The notes beneath the pieces were generated by a model. That model saw only the letters and a list, made by a program, of their open reading frames with translations, searched no databases and was not told the origin of the DNA. From Paraburkholderia sp. FT54 (GTDB lineage: Bacteria > Pseudomonadota > Gammaproteobacteria > Burkholderiales > Burkholderiaceae): DNA of 64,000 nucleotides. Positions 1 through 9,009 of the stretch are shown piece after piece. Positions within the stretch are counted from its first letter, which is position 1, and each line of letters starts with the position of its first letter. The stretch is from positions 3,906,001 through 3,970,000 of the forward strand of contig NZ_CP134195.1 of NCBI RefSeq assembly GCF_031585635.1. Reading direction: 5' to 3'. Position numbers and translations under genes: made by a program.

Positions 1-2
1 AG

Positions 3-206
3 ACCTCCGCGGACGCCGAACAGCAGCGCGCGCGTCTCGCCTTCCAGGGGTTCGAATCGAAAGTCACGCAGCGCGATGCCGGCGGCGTCACGTATTACCG
101 CGTGCGTATCGGACCGTTCTCGAAGTTCGAAGACATGAATTCGAGCCGTCAGCGTCTGTCGGACGCGGGCGTGGATACCGCAGTGATCCGCTTTACGAAG
201 CAATAA
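3..206 (+). CDS. SPOR-domain protein, C-terminal fragment
   Basis: The frame is open from the window edge to a TAA at 204-206, giving the last 67 residues of a protein. The fragment contains a Y-Y-R-V-R-I-G-P-F stretch followed by a helix and a final strand, which is the typical second half of a SPOR domain (peptidoglycan-binding, FtsN-like). SPOR proteins are usually inner-membrane anchored and bind denuded glycan strands at the septum. The gene lies 172 bp upstream of dsbA in the same direction, an arrangement I recall from Burkholderia, where argS commonly precedes it. The N-terminus, including any membrane anchor, is outside the window, so the exact family member is unknown. Confidence 0.8.
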   Translation, partial: TSADAEQQRARLAFQGFESKVTQRDAGGVTYYRVRIGPFSKFEDMNSSRQRLSDAGVDTAVIRFTKQ

Positions 207-286
207 GCCAACAATAAACCTACAGTGATTTGCCGGGACGCGCCGCCGCCGAACTATCGGCGTGCGGCGCGTGTCACAAGCACGAC

Positions 287-304
287 GGACGGTTCAAACC
301 GTCC
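287..304. promoter_or_regulatory. Perfect 8-bp inverted repeat upstream of dsbA
   Basis: GGACGGTT, a 2-nt centre and AACCGTCC form a perfect 18-bp dyad in the 172-bp gap before dsbA. No T-tract follows, so it is not an obvious terminator. It could be an operator or a leader hairpin in the dsbA transcript. No regulator can be named. Confidence 0.3.
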
Positions 305-378
305 AACGCCGAATCTTGAAGACGGTGACGGGCATTTGCGTGGCGCCACCGTTTTACGCCTACTTGGGTCAACACAAC

Positions 379-1017
379 ATGAAGAAACTGCTGAGCATTC
401 TGTTCCTCTCGCTGGGCCTCGTGGCCGCCACGGCGCACGCATCGCCGACCGCGCCCGTGTCGGGCAAGGACTACACCGTGCTGCCCACCGCGCAGCCGAC
501 CGACGTGCCCGCTGGCAAGATCGAAGTCACCGAATTCTTCTGGTACGGCTGCCCGCACTGCAATGAATTCGACCCGTACCTCGAAGCCTGGGTGAAGAAG
601 CAGGCTCCGGACGTGGTGTTCAAGCGCGTGCCGGTCGCCTTCCGCGACGACTTCATTCCGCATTCCAGGATGTATCACGCGCTCGACGCGCTCGGCCTTG
701 CCGGGCAGCTCACGCCGAAGGTCTTCAATGAAATCCACGTCAACAAGGACTACCTGCTGACGCCGGAAGATCAGGCCAAATTCCTCGCGAAGAACGGCGT
801 CGATCCGAAGAAGTACATGGACGCGTATAACTCGTTCTCGACGCAAAGCGCGCTGCAGAAAGACAAGAAGCTGCTGGACGACTACAAGATCGACGGCGTG
901 CCGACGCTGGCCGTGCAGGGTAAGTACGAAACCGGCCCGGCTGCGACCAACAGCCTGCCGGGCACGATCCAGGTGCTGGACTACCTGGTCGCGCAGATCC
1001 GCGCCAAGAAGATGTAA
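379..1017 (+). CDS. dsbA: Thiol:disulfide interchange protein DsbA
   Basis: This encodes the periplasmic oxidase that introduces disulfide bonds into exported proteins. The 212-residue product starts with a clear Sec signal peptide (MKKLLSILFL..., cleavage expected after A-H-A near residue 21). The thioredoxin-fold active site is C58-P-H-C61, exactly the DsbA dipeptide, and a cis-proline motif (G-V-P-T-L) occurs in the C-terminal part. An upstream in-frame start at 262 would add 39 residues before the signal peptide and is rejected because the signal peptide must be N-terminal. The gene follows the SPOR gene and is 15 bp ahead of an SDR gene, so it may head a short operon. The DsbB partner is not in the window. 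Confidence 0.95.
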   Translation: MKKLLSILFLSLGLVAATAHASPTAPVSGKDYTVLPTAQPTDVPAGKIEVTEFFWYGCPHCNEFDPYLEAWVKKQAPDVVFKRVPVAFRDDFIPHSRMYHALDALGLAGQLTPKVFNEIHVNKDYLLTPEDQAKFLAKNGVDPKKYMDAYNSFSTQSALQKDKKLLDDYKIDGVPTLAVQGKYETGPAATNSLPGTIQVLDYLVAQIRAKKM

Positions 1018-1032
1018 AGCCGAGGCGCCGGA

Positions 1033-1812
1033 ATGAGTTCACCCCTGAAGGTTTTCATTACCGGCGCTTCAAGTGGCATCGGCCTCGCGCTCGCCGCCGA
1101 ATATGCGCGGCGCGGCGCGATTCTCGGCCTTGTTGCCCGCCGCGGCGACGCCCTCGCCGCCTTCCAGCAGTCTCATCCGCAGAAGACCGTCTCCCTCTAT
1201 TCCGTCGACGTTCGCGACGCCGAAGCGCTCGCCGATGCGGCCGCGCAGTTCATCGCGCGGCACGGCTTGCCGGACGTCGTGATCGCCAATGCCGGCATCA
1301 GCCGCGGCGCGGTCACCGGCGAAGGCGACCTGCGCACCTTCCGCGAAGTGATGGATATCAACTACTTCGGCATGGTCGCCACGTTCGAGCCGTTCGCCGC
1401 CGAGATGATCGCCGCGAAACGCGGCACGCTGGTGGGTATCGCCAGCGTCGCGAGTGTGCGCGGCTTGCCGGGCTCCGGCGCGTACAGCGCGTCGAAATCG
1501 GCGGCGCTCAAATATCTGGAAGCGTTGCGCGTCGAAATGCGGCCGCACGGCGTCGGCGTGGTCACCATCGCGCCCGGCTACATCCGCACGCCCATGACCG
1601 AGCACAATCCGTACACCATGCCGTTCCTGATGGACGCCGACCGTTTCGCCGTCAAGGTGGCGCAGGCGATCGAGCGTCAAACTGCGTTCGCGGTGTTCCC
1701 CTGGCAGATGCGCATCGTGGCCATGCTGCTGCACGTGCTGCCGCGCTGGCTCTACGACCGCGCCTTCGAACGCGCGCCGCGCAAACCGCGCGCCGCCGCC
1801 GAAACCGAGTAA
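1033..1812 (+). CDS. SDR-family oxidoreductase
   Basis: A 259-residue classical short-chain dehydrogenase/reductase. The nucleotide-binding glycine motif G-A-S-S-G-I-G spans residues 11-17, N-A-G is at 86-88, and the catalytic Ser138/Tyr151/Lys155 set is present in Y-S-A-S-K. The C-terminus carries a hydrophobic helix and a basic tail, suggesting membrane association. The gene lies 15 bp after dsbA and 3 bp before the BtuF-like gene, so the three are probably cotranscribed. The substrate cannot be inferred from sequence. Confidence 0.85.
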   Translation: MSSPLKVFITGASSGIGLALAAEYARRGAILGLVARRGDALAAFQQSHPQKTVSLYSVDVRDAEALADAAAQFIARHGLPDVVIANAGISRGAVTGEGDLRTFREVMDINYFGMVATFEPFAAEMIAAKRGTLVGIASVASVRGLPGSGAYSASKSAALKYLEALRVEMRPHGVGVVTIAPGYIRTPMTEHNPYTMPFLMDADRFAVKVAQAIERQTAFAVFPWQMRIVAMLLHVLPRWLYDRAFERAPRKPRAAAETE

Positions 1813-1815
1813 GCC

Positions 1816-2634
1816 ATGCAACCCCGTGCGGTCGATGCAGCCGGCGTCACGCACGAACCAGCAGGCGCCGCAGCGCGCATCGTTTCGCTGGTGCCGAGTA
1901 TCACCGAACTGCTGTTCGCGCTCGGTCTCGACAAACAAATTGTCGGCCGCACCGGTTTTTGCGTGCATCCCCACGACAAAGTGCAGCCGGTACGCAAGGT
2001 CGGCGGCACCAAGGCCGTGAACCTCGACGCCATTCGTGCGTTGCGGCCTACCCATCTGATCGTCAATATCGACGAGAACGAGCGCGCTACCGTCGAGCAA
2101 TTGCAAGCGTTCGTGCCGCAAGTCGTCGTGACGCATCCTCGGACACCGGGAGACAATCTGACGCTCTACACGCTGCTGGGGACGATCTTCGATCGTGCGC
2201 GGGAAGCGCAGCGCCTGGGCGAAGCGCTCGAAGCCCGTCTTCACGAGGCCACGGCGCATGCGTTCGCGCCGCAGAACGTGCTGTATCTGATCTGGCGCGA
2301 ACCCTGGATGACGGTAGCGCGCGACACCTATATCTCCGCGATGCTGCGGCTGGTGAACTGGCACACGCTTCCGGGCGTGCAAGGCGGTGCGACAGGCGCC
2401 GCGCGTTACCCTACGCTCGATTTCGACAGCGCGCCGTGGCTCGCCCATGTCGAGCGCATCCTGCTCTCCAGCGAGCCGTATCGCTTCACGCAGGTCCATT
2501 GCGACGCACTGAAACGCGATCCGCGACTGGCCGGCAAGCGCATCGAATTGATCGATGGCGAAATGGTGTCGTGGTACGGTGTGCGCGCGATCGAGGGTAT
2601 TGCTTATTTGATGCGGTGCGCCGGGGCAGTCTGA
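1816..2634 (+). CDS. BtuF-like cobalamin/helical-backbone metal receptor protein
   Basis: The 272-residue product begins its fold with R-I-V-S-L-V-P-S-I-T-E-L, the signature of BtuF/FhuD-type periplasmic binding proteins of class III, followed by a G-x-T-x-x-C-V-H-P segment and a later V-N-I-D-E-N motif. No signal peptide or lipobox is visible at the N-terminus, so it may be cytoplasmic or use an atypical export route. No BtuC or BtuD genes are adjacent. The start codon is 3 bp beyond the SDR stop codon. The family call is firm; cobalamin as ligand is inferred from family only. Confidence 0.75.
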   Translation: MQPRAVDAAGVTHEPAGAAARIVSLVPSITELLFALGLDKQIVGRTGFCVHPHDKVQPVRKVGGTKAVNLDAIRALRPTHLIVNIDENERATVEQLQAFVPQVVVTHPRTPGDNLTLYTLLGTIFDRAREAQRLGEALEARLHEATAHAFAPQNVLYLIWREPWMTVARDTYISAMLRLVNWHTLPGVQGGATGAARYPTLDFDSAPWLAHVERILLSSEPYRFTQVHCDALKRDPRLAGKRIELIDGEMVSWYGVRAIEGIAYLMRCAGAV

Positions 2635-2894
2635 GCACGTACGGGGCACGACGCCACAAGACCGCCGCTTCATATGAATATGCGGATTATGTTGTTGTCG
2701 CCGCAACCACCCTTCGATAAGCTTTCGCGAAGGCCCACGCGCGCGTTGGCGGCATCAGCCGACCCATGCGCCAGCGCCGGAAACGTATCACAATAAAGAC
2801 GACGGCTACGCCGCAAGGCCGCCCGTCCCTCGTCAACGGAACATAACCACACAACCAGACGCACTGCCTGACTGCGCTCGTTATGGGAGATCCT

Positions 2895-4481
2895 ATGCGC
2901 TTCAAACTGCTCGCTGCCGCCGTACTGTTCACGGCGCCCGCGCTCGTGCTCGCCAAACCGCTGACCGTCTGTACCGAGTCGAGCCCCGACGGCTTCGATG
3001 TCGTGCAGTTCAATTCGCTCGTCACGACCAACGCGTCGGCCGATGTGATTTTCAATTCGCTGGTCTCGTACGACGAGGCCGCGAAGAAAGTGGTGCCGGC
3101 GCTGGCCGACAAGTGGGACGTGAGCGCCGACGGCCTCACCTACACGTTCCATCTGCGCCCGAACGTGCAGTTCCAGACCACCGACTACTTCAAGCCCACC
3201 CGCGCGCTGAACGCCGACGACGTCGTCTTCACGTTCGACCGCATGCTCAACGACAGCAACCCCTGGCATAAGGTCGCGGGGGCGAGCGGCTTCCCGCATG
3301 CACAGTCGATGGGTCTGCCAAAGCTCATCAAGTCGATCAGCAAGGTCGACGACAACACGGTCAAGTTCGAACTGAACGCGCCGGACGCCACCTTCGTGTC
3401 GATCCTGACGATGGGTTTCGCCTCGATCTATTCGGCCGAATACGCCGATCAGTTGCTCAAGGCCGGCAATCAGGTCGATCTGAATTCGAAGCCGATCGGC
3501 ACCGGGCCGTTCGAACTGAAGAGCTATACGAAAGACGCGGTGATCCGCTACGACGTGAACCCGACCTACTGGGGCCCGAAGCCGAAGATCGACCGCCTGA
3601 TCTACGCGATCACGCCGGACGCCACGGTACGGGCGCAGAAGGTGAAGGCGGGCGAATGCCAGATCGCTTTGTCGCCGAAGCCGCAAGATCTCGCTGAAGC
3701 CAAGGGCGACAAGTCGCTCGCCATCGTCCAGACGCCCGCGTTCATGACGGCGTTTGTCGCGCTGAACACGCAGAAGAAGCCGCTAGACAACCAGAAGGTG
3801 CGCGCCGCGCTGAACATGGCGTTCGACCGCACCACGTATCTGAAGACCGTGTTCGACAACACGGCGACGCCGGCCGTGAACCCGTACCCGCCGAACACGT
3901 GGAGCTACGACAAGGCCGTGAAGGCGTGGCCGTACGACCCGGCGAAGGCGAAGAAACTGCTCGCCGACGCGGGCTATCCGAGCGGCTTTGAAACGACGAT
4001 CTGGGTGCGGCCGAACGGCAGCGTGCTGAATCCGAACCCGAAGGCCGGCGCAGAACTGCTGCAAGCCGACTTCGCGAAGATCGGCGTGAAGGCCGACGTG
4101 AAAGTGATCGAATGGGGCGAGTTGATCAAGCAGGCCAAACAAGGCCAGCATGATTCGCTCTTCATGGGCTGGGCCGGCGACAACGGCGATCCGGACAACT
4201 ACCTGTCGCCGCTGTTCAGTTGCAACGCGGTGAAATCGGGCATCAACTTCGCGCGATTCTGCGATCAGGATCTCGACAAGCTGATCGCCGACGGCAAAGC
4301 GACGCCGGATCAAGCCAAACGCGCGAAGGCGTATGAACAGGCGCAGCAGATCATTCACGATCAGGCGCTGTGGATTCCGCTTGGGTATCCGACTGCGGCC
4401 GCGATTACGCGCACGAATGTGAGCGGTTATCACGTGAGTCCGTTTGGACGGCAGAACTTTGGGGCGGTGTCAGTGCAGTAA
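2895..4481 (+). CDS. ABC transporter substrate-binding protein, DppA-like (SBP_bac_5)
   Basis: This is a periplasmic peptide-binding protein of 528 residues. I chose the ATG at 2895 because GGGAGA lies 5-6 nt upstream and the product then begins with a clean signal peptide (MRFKLLAAAV..., cleaved before K-P-L-T-V-C). A start at 2883 would add four residues. The fold shows the usual SBP_bac_5 features, including a conserved G-T-G-P-F-E-L motif and a C-terminal R-x-N-V-S-G-Y-x-V-S-P-F segment, closest to DppA dipeptide-binding proteins. No permease or ATPase genes follow; a strong terminator comes 29 bp after the stop, so this is an orphan binding protein that must work with components encoded elsewhere. 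Confidence 0.85.
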   Translation: MRFKLLAAAVLFTAPALVLAKPLTVCTESSPDGFDVVQFNSLVTTNASADVIFNSLVSYDEAAKKVVPALADKWDVSADGLTYTFHLRPNVQFQTTDYFKPTRALNADDVVFTFDRMLNDSNPWHKVAGASGFPHAQSMGLPKLIKSISKVDDNTVKFELNAPDATFVSILTMGFASIYSAEYADQLLKAGNQVDLNSKPIGTGPFELKSYTKDAVIRYDVNPTYWGPKPKIDRLIYAITPDATVRAQKVKAGECQIALSPKPQDLAEAKGDKSLAIVQTPAFMTAFVALNTQKKPLDNQKVRAALNMAFDRTTYLKTVFDNTATPAVNPYPPNTWSYDKAVKAWPYDPAKAKKLLADAGYPSGFETTIWVRPNGSVLNPNPKAGAELLQADFAKIGVKADVKVIEWGELIKQAKQGQHDSLFMGWAGDNGDPDNYLSPLFSCNAVKSGINFARFCDQDLDKLIADGKATPDQAKRAKAYEQAQQIIHDQALWIPLGYPTAAAITRTNVSGYHVSPFGRQNFGAVSVQ

Positions 4482-4510
4482 TCGCGTTCGCGTTTGAACG
4501 CGCGAAAGAA

Positions 4511-4541
4511 AGCCCGGTTGCGAAAGCACCGGGCTTTTTTT
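4511..4541 (+). terminator. Intrinsic terminator of the dppA-like gene
   Basis: An 8-bp perfect stem (AGCCCGGT/ACCGGGCT) with a 9-nt loop is followed by six T residues. It lies 29 bp after the stop codon of the binding protein and before the converging hydrolase gene. Confidence 0.9.
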
Positions 4542-4559
4542 ATCGACACATCAGCTCGA

Positions 4560-5633
4560 TCACACCGGTGAAAAGCGTATCACCCCATCCGCATCCTGCT
4601 TGCGCTTCAACTCTCCCGCGAGCCAAAGCAGATGCAAGTGCGCCAGCGCTTCGCCCATCGCAAACGTCATTTGATGGATATCGAGCTGGCGTTTGAACAT
4701 GAGCGGCACGATATCCGCGGCGCTCTGCGGTTTCCGCGCGCATGCCTCCCGCACTTCCGCCAACCGCGCGTCGTGATGCTCGCGCAATTGCCGGATGCGT
4801 GTGCGCACGCCGCGAAACGGCTTGCCGTGCGACGGCAGCACCAGCGTATCTTCCGGCATCGTCTCGTAACGGCCGAGCGACTCCAGATACAGCGCGAGCG
4901 GCGTGCCTTCGGGTTCCATATCGAACACCGACACGTTGGTCGAAATACGCGGCAGCACCATGTCGCCAGAAATCAGCACGCCGGTCTCTTCACAGAACAA
5001 CGCGCAGTGTTCCGGCGAATGGCCGAAGCCGGTCACCACGCGCCACGTCTTGCCACCAATCTTCACGCCATCGGCTTCCCGCAGACGGCGATACTGCCCC
5101 GGAATCGCCGGCACGAGGCTCGAGTAATAACTCTTGCGATTGCGCAGCTTCTCAAGCGATTCCTCGTCAGTCACGCCGTGCCGCGCAAAGTGCCGCGCCG
5201 CACCCTCGCCGCCTGCGTTCGAACCGTCGCCGGCGCCCATCACGCGAGCCTGCATGTACTCGCCGAGCGTCATCCACAGCCGCACGTCCCAGCGCTGTTT
5301 GTCGCCGCCCGCGCAAATCCAGTGCGCAAGGCCAACGTGATCGGGATGGCAATGCGTGACGATCACACGCAGCACCGGCAGACCGTCGAGCACTGAGTCG
5401 AACACTTTCTCCCAGTTCTCCTTGATCGTGTCCGAGGCGATGCCGCAGTCGACCACTGTCCAGCCCTGCTGGCCATCGATCTCATCGCGTAGCAGCCAGA
5501 GGTTGATGTGATCCAGCGCGAACGGCAGCGGCATGCGCAGCCAGAACACGCCTGGCGCGACTTGCTTCGCCTCGCCCGCGTTCGGCAAGGTGTCGCCGAA
5601 CGGGTAGTCGAGTTGATGTTCGAGTGCATTCAT
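4560..5633 (-). CDS. MBL-fold metallohydrolase
   Basis: A 357-residue metallo-beta-lactamase-fold protein. The metal-binding motif T-H-C-H-P-D-H-V-G places ligands at H94, H96, D98 and H99. The N-terminal half has the usual D-x-G-x-x-x-D strand pair before it, and the C-terminal third is an extra helical domain seen in glyoxalase II-like hydrolases that act on acyl-CoA or thioester substrates in some family members. Start at 5633 is supported by GAGGAAG about ten nt upstream; an earlier ATG at 5666 lacks this. It diverges from the MerR-type gene at 5810 across a compact promoter, so coregulation is likely. The substrate is unknown. Confidence 0.8.
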   Translation of the reverse strand: MNALEHQLDYPFGDTLPNAGEAKQVAPGVFWLRMPLPFALDHINLWLLRDEIDGQQGWTVVDCGIASDTIKENWEKVFDSVLDGLPVLRVIVTHCHPDHVGLAHWICAGGDKQRWDVRLWMTLGEYMQARVMGAGDGSNAGGEGAARHFARHGVTDEESLEKLRNRKSYYSSLVPAIPGQYRRLREADGVKIGGKTWRVVTGFGHSPEHCALFCEETGVLISGDMVLPRISTNVSVFDMEPEGTPLALYLESLGRYETMPEDTLVLPSHGKPFRGVRTRIRQLREHHDARLAEVREACARKPQSAADIVPLMFKRQLDIHQMTFAMGEALAHLHLLWLAGELKRKQDADGVIRFSPV

Positions 5634-5742
5634 TGTGGGTGTCTTCCTCCGTCGGCCGTCCGGCATGGCGAGGTATGCGATGCCGGTCGGCGTGGTTGCG
5701 GCGAACTGGTGCCGTGTTGCGCCTGGTTGCGTTCAACTCAAG

Positions 5743-5773
5743 TTGACGATAACGTAAACGTCGATTCTATCGT
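5743..5773 (+). promoter_or_regulatory. MerR-type promoter with 19-bp spacer and ACGT dyad
   Basis: A -35 element TTGACG (5743-5748) is separated from TATCGT (5768-5773) by 19 bp, longer than the usual 17 bp and typical of promoters that MerR-family proteins realign. Within the spacer lies the dyad ACGT-AA-ACGT. The site is 37 bp upstream of the MerR-family start codon and in the divergent region shared with the MBL gene. Regulation by the adjacent regulator is an inference. Confidence 0.6.
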
Positions 5774-5809
5774 TCAATCCGATTCTCTGCCCGGCCACGG
5801 ACTGCCCCG

Positions 5810-6214
5810 ATGAACACGCAATACACGATCACCGAGCTCGCGCGGGAATTCGACGTCACGCCGCGCGCCATTCGGTTCTACGAAGACCAGGGTTTACTCT
5901 CGCCGAGCCGCGAAGGATCGAGTGGCTTGCGGCGCGTCTATTCGGGCCGCGATCGAACGCGCCTGAAGCTCACGTTGCGCGGCAAACGGCTCGGCTTCAC
6001 GTTGTCGGAGATTCGCGACCTGCTGGACGTGTACGAGTCGCCAACCGATACGGTGCCGCAACTGCATGCGTTCCTCGCCACGGTGGCGCGCCATCGCGAA
6101 GTGCTGGAGCGTCAACTGGAAGACCTGAACGCGACGCTCGAAGACCTCGCGCAATACGAAACCCAGGCGCGAGCGCTGCTGGAAAGCGGCGCGCGCGAAG
6201 CCAAGCCGGCATGA
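5810..6214 (+). CDS. liuR: MerR-family transcriptional regulator, LiuR-like
   Basis: The 134-residue protein begins with a MerR helix-turn-helix (Y-T-I-T-E-L-A-R-E-F-D-V-T, then R-A-I-R-F-Y-E-D-Q-G-L-L), followed by the R-x-Y wing and a long C-terminal coiled coil (about residues 80-125). It lacks the cysteines expected of metal-sensing MerR proteins. In proteobacteria the closest type I recognise is LiuR, regulator of branched-chain amino-acid and fatty-acid degradation. Context agrees: thiolase, acyl-CoA dehydrogenase and SDR genes follow aceK downstream. Classical liu genes (isovaleryl-CoA dehydrogenase, methylcrotonyl-CoA carboxylase) are not in this window, so the symbol is given with reserve. 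Its promoter has the 19-bp spacer typical of MerR targets. Confidence 0.7.
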   Translation: MNTQYTITELAREFDVTPRAIRFYEDQGLLSPSREGSSGLRRVYSGRDRTRLKLTLRGKRLGFTLSEIRDLLDVYESPTDTVPQLHAFLATVARHREVLERQLEDLNATLEDLAQYETQARALLESGAREAKPA

Positions 6215-6299
6215 ACAAAAGCGGCGCGATGCGTCGCGGGTCCACCCGAACGATACAATCACGGGTGTCTTCACGACATGAGACGAATGCACGGTCAAC

Positions 6300-8138
6300 A
6301 TGAATCACTTCCCCAAACTGTTGTCGTCGCAAATCGGCTTTGACGTCGCGCAGACGATGCTCGAAGGATTCGACCGGCACTACCGTATCTTTCGCGACGC
6401 CGCGATCCATGCCAAGACGCTCTTTGAAAAGGCCGACTGGCACGGTCTGCAAAAGCTCGCGCGCGATCGCATTACCTCGTACGACGAACGCGTCGAGGAA
6501 TGCGTCGAACTGCTCGAAGACGAATACGACGCGGAAAAAATCGACAGCGAAGTGTGGCAGCAGATCAAGCTGCACTACATCGGCCTGTTGACCACGCACC
6601 GCCAGCCGGAATGCGCGGAAACATTCTTCAATTCGGTGTGCTGCAAGATTCTGCACCGCTCGTACTTCAACAACGACTTCATTTTCGTGCGCCCGGCCAT
6701 CTCGACCGAATACATCGAGAACGACGAACCGGCCGCGAAGCCGACGTACCGCGCGTACTATCCCGGCAAGGATGGGCTCGCCGCGACGCTCGAACGCATC
6801 GTCACGAACTTCCAGCTGGAGCCGCCGTTCGAAGACCTGACGCGCGACGCCGGCTGCGTAATGCAGGCGATCCAAGACGCCTTCGGCGTGTTCGACGAAG
6901 CGGCCAACTTTCAGATTCACGTGCTCTCGTCGCTGTTCTATCGGAACAAGTCGGCGTACATCGTCGGACGGATCATCAACGGCGATCTGCTGCTGCCGTT
7001 CGCCGTGCCCTTGCGTCATGTGAAGCCGGGCGTACTCGTGCTCGACACAGTGCTGCTCAAGCGCGACCAGCTGCTGATCATTTTCAGCTTCTCGCATTCG
7101 TACTTCCTGGTGGATATGGAAGTGCCGTCCGCTTACGTCGAATTTCTCGGCACCATCATGCAGGGCAAGCCGAAGGCCGAAATCTATACGTCGGTGGGTT
7201 TGCAGAAGCAGGGCAAGAATCTGTTCTACCGCGACCTGCTGCATCATCTGTCGCATTCGAGCGATCAGTTCATCGTCGCGCCCGGCATCAAGGGGCTCGT
7301 GATGCTGGTGTTCACGCTGCCGTCGTTTCCGTACGTGTTCAAGCTGATCAAGGACAACTTCCCGCCGCCGAAGGAAACCACGCGCGCGCAGATCCAGGGC
7401 AAGTATCAGCTCGTCAAACGGCACGACCGTTTGGGCCGCATGGCCGACACGCTCGAATATTCGAGCGTGGCGTTGCCCCGCAATCGCCTCCACGACGCGC
7501 TGGTGCGTGAACTCGAAAAAGAAGTGCCGTCGCTGATCGAATACGACGGCGACAACCTGGTGATTCGCCATATGTATATCGAGCGCCGCATGGTGCCGCT
7601 CAATCTCTTCCTGCAGAACGGCAATGACGAAGACGTCGAGCACGGCATCAAGGAATACGGCAATGCGGTGAAGGAACTGATGCAGGCGAACATCTTCCCG
7701 GGCGACATGCTGTACAAGAACTTCGGCGTGACGCGTCATGGCCGCGTCGTGTTCTACGACTACGACGAAATCGAATATCTGACCGACTGCAACGTGCGCG
7801 CGGTGCCGGCGGCGCGTAACGAGGAGGACGAAATGTCGGGTGAGCCGTGGTACTCAGTCGGCCCGCACGACATTTTCCCAGAGACGTACGGTACTTTTTT
7901 GCTCGGCGACCCACGCGTGCGCCGTTCCTTCATGCAGCATCACGCGGACTTCTTCGATCCTGCGCTCTGGCAACGGCACAAGGATCATCTATTGAAAGGC
8001 GAACTGCCCGACTTTTTCCCGTACGACGAAAGCGTGCGCTTCTGCATGCGCTATCCGGAACGCTTTGCCGATGCCGCGGGCCATGCATCGCCCGCGCAGG
8101 ATGCGCCAGCCGATGCGCGCAGCGTGCGGGTGGCGTGA
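6300..8138 (+). CDS. aceK: Isocitrate dehydrogenase kinase/phosphatase AceK
   Basis: AceK is the bifunctional enzyme that phosphorylates and dephosphorylates isocitrate dehydrogenase, switching carbon between the TCA cycle and the glyoxylate bypass. The 612-residue length fits the family (about 570-610). The N-terminal regulatory half includes the [11 protein letters not shown] segment, and the C-terminal kinase-like half shows [10 protein letters not shown] followed by V-V-F-Y-D-Y-D-E, the atypical catalytic and metal-binding region of AceK. The last 30 residues are low-complexity and Ala-rich. The gene is 85 bp after the MerR regulator. The glyoxylate enzymes aceA and aceB are not next to it, unlike in enterics. 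Confidence 0.95.
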   Translation: MNHFPKLLSSQIGFDVAQTMLEGFDRHYRIFRDAAIHAKTLFEKADWHGLQKLARDRITSYDERVEECVELLEDEYDAEKIDSEVWQQIKLHYIGLLTTHRQPECAETFFNSVCCKILHRSYFNNDFIFVRPAISTEYIENDEPAAKPTYRAYYPGKDGLAATLERIVTNFQLEPPFEDLTRDAGCVMQAIQDAFGVFDEAANFQIHVLSSLFYRNKSAYIVGRIINGDLLLPFAVPLRHVKPGVLVLDTVLLKRDQLLIIFSFSHSYFLVDMEVPSAYVEFLGTIMQGKPKAEIYTSVGLQKQGKNLFYRDLLHHLSHSSDQFIVAPGIKGLVMLVFTLPSFPYVFKLIKDNFPPPKETTRAQIQGKYQLVKRHDRLGRMADTLEYSSVALPRNRLHDALVRELEKEVPSLIEYDGDNLVIRHMYIERRMVPLNLFLQNGNDEDVEHGIKEYGNAVKELMQANIFPGDMLYKNFGVTRHGRVVFYDYDEIEYLTDCNVRAVPAARNEEDEMSGEPWYSVGPHDIFPETYGTFLLGDPRVRRSFMQHHADFFDPALWQRHKDHLLKGELPDFFPYDESVRFCMRYPERFADAAGHASPAQDAPADARSVRVA

Positions 8139-8232
8139 CGCCGATACGCCGCTCGCAGAATGCAATGCCTCGTCCGAACCTTATGTAACGACATCGACCG
8201 GTCAATCGGTCGAGCAACCGCCAAGACGCACC

Positions 8233-9009
8233 ATGAACACGAACGCTTCTACTCCTGACAATCCGCTCTCGCATCTGTTCGACAACAACGAAGCGTGGGT
8301 CGCCCGCAAGCTGTCCGAAGACCCTGAGTATTTCTCGCGTCTCGCCCATCAGCAGACGCCAGAGTATCTGTGGATCGGCTGCTCCGATTCGCGCGTGCCG
8401 GCGAACCAGATCATCGGTCTGCCGCCGGGCGAAGTGTTCGTGCACAGAAACATCGCCAACGTGGTGGTGCACACCGACCTGAACTGCCTCTCGGTGATCC
8501 AGTTCGCCGTCGATCTGCTGAAGGTCAAGCACATCATGGTGGTCGGCCACTATGGCTGCTCCGGCGTCGCCGCGGCGCTGCACGGCCGTCGCGTAGGTCT
8601 CGCGGACAACTGGCTGCATCACGTGCAGGACGTGCGCACCAAGCATGCGGCGCTGATCGAGGAATGGCCGATCGGTGAGGTCCGCCACCGGCGTCTGGTC
8701 GAACTGAATGCAATCGAACAGGTGATGAACGTATGCCGCACCACCATCGTCAACGACGCATGGGCGCGCGGCCAGGAGTTGACGGTGCACGGCTGGGCGT
8801 ATGGCGTGCATGACGGCAAGGTGCGCAATCTCGGCATGACGATCAGCGAGCCGGGCGCGCTCGATGCAACCTATCAGAAGTGTGTCGCGGCGGTGTCGGC
8901 TAGCGGCGCGCACAAGGCAGAGAACGACGTGGTCGCCGCCGATGCGGCTCAGCTCGGCGACGTGCCGGCTATCGTCGAAGGCGTAATCAAGGAGCTTAAA
9001 CATGAGTGA
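8233..9009 (+). CDS. can: Beta-class carbonic anhydrase
   Basis: This zinc enzyme interconverts carbon dioxide and bicarbonate in the cytoplasm. The 258-residue protein carries the full beta-class signature: C50-S-D52-S-R54 with the Asp-Arg pair, and H106-Y-G-C109 completing the zinc site. I chose ATG 8233 because the product then matches the family N-terminus (M-N-T-N-A-S...S-H-L-F-D-N-N). A longer frame from 8065 overlaps the aceK end and is unlikely. A 6-bp dyad (CGACCG/CGGTCG, 8195-8212) lies just upstream. The stop codon overlaps the thiolase start by 8 bp, suggesting translational coupling. Confidence 0.92.
   Translation: MNTNASTPDNPLSHLFDNNEAWVARKLSEDPEYFSRLAHQQTPEYLWIGCSDSRVPANQIIGLPPGEVFVHRNIANVVVHTDLNCLSVIQFAVDLLKVKHIMVVGHYGCSGVAAALHGRRVGLADNWLHHVQDVRTKHAALIEEWPIGEVRHRRLVELNAIEQVMNVCRTTIVNDAWARGQELTVHGWAYGVHDGKVRNLGMTISEPGALDATYQKCVAAVSASGAHKAENDVVAADAAQLGDVPAIVEGVIKELKHE

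Noticed and set aside
2669..2678. Palindrome TTCATATGAA and a short ATG frame upstream of the dppA-like gene
   Set aside because: Ten-base palindromes are expected by chance at this scale and the frame lacks a ribosome-binding site.
1069..2706. A 545-residue minus-strand frame
   Set aside because: It mirrors the SDR and BtuF-like genes; its His/Arg-rich composition is that of a shadow frame.
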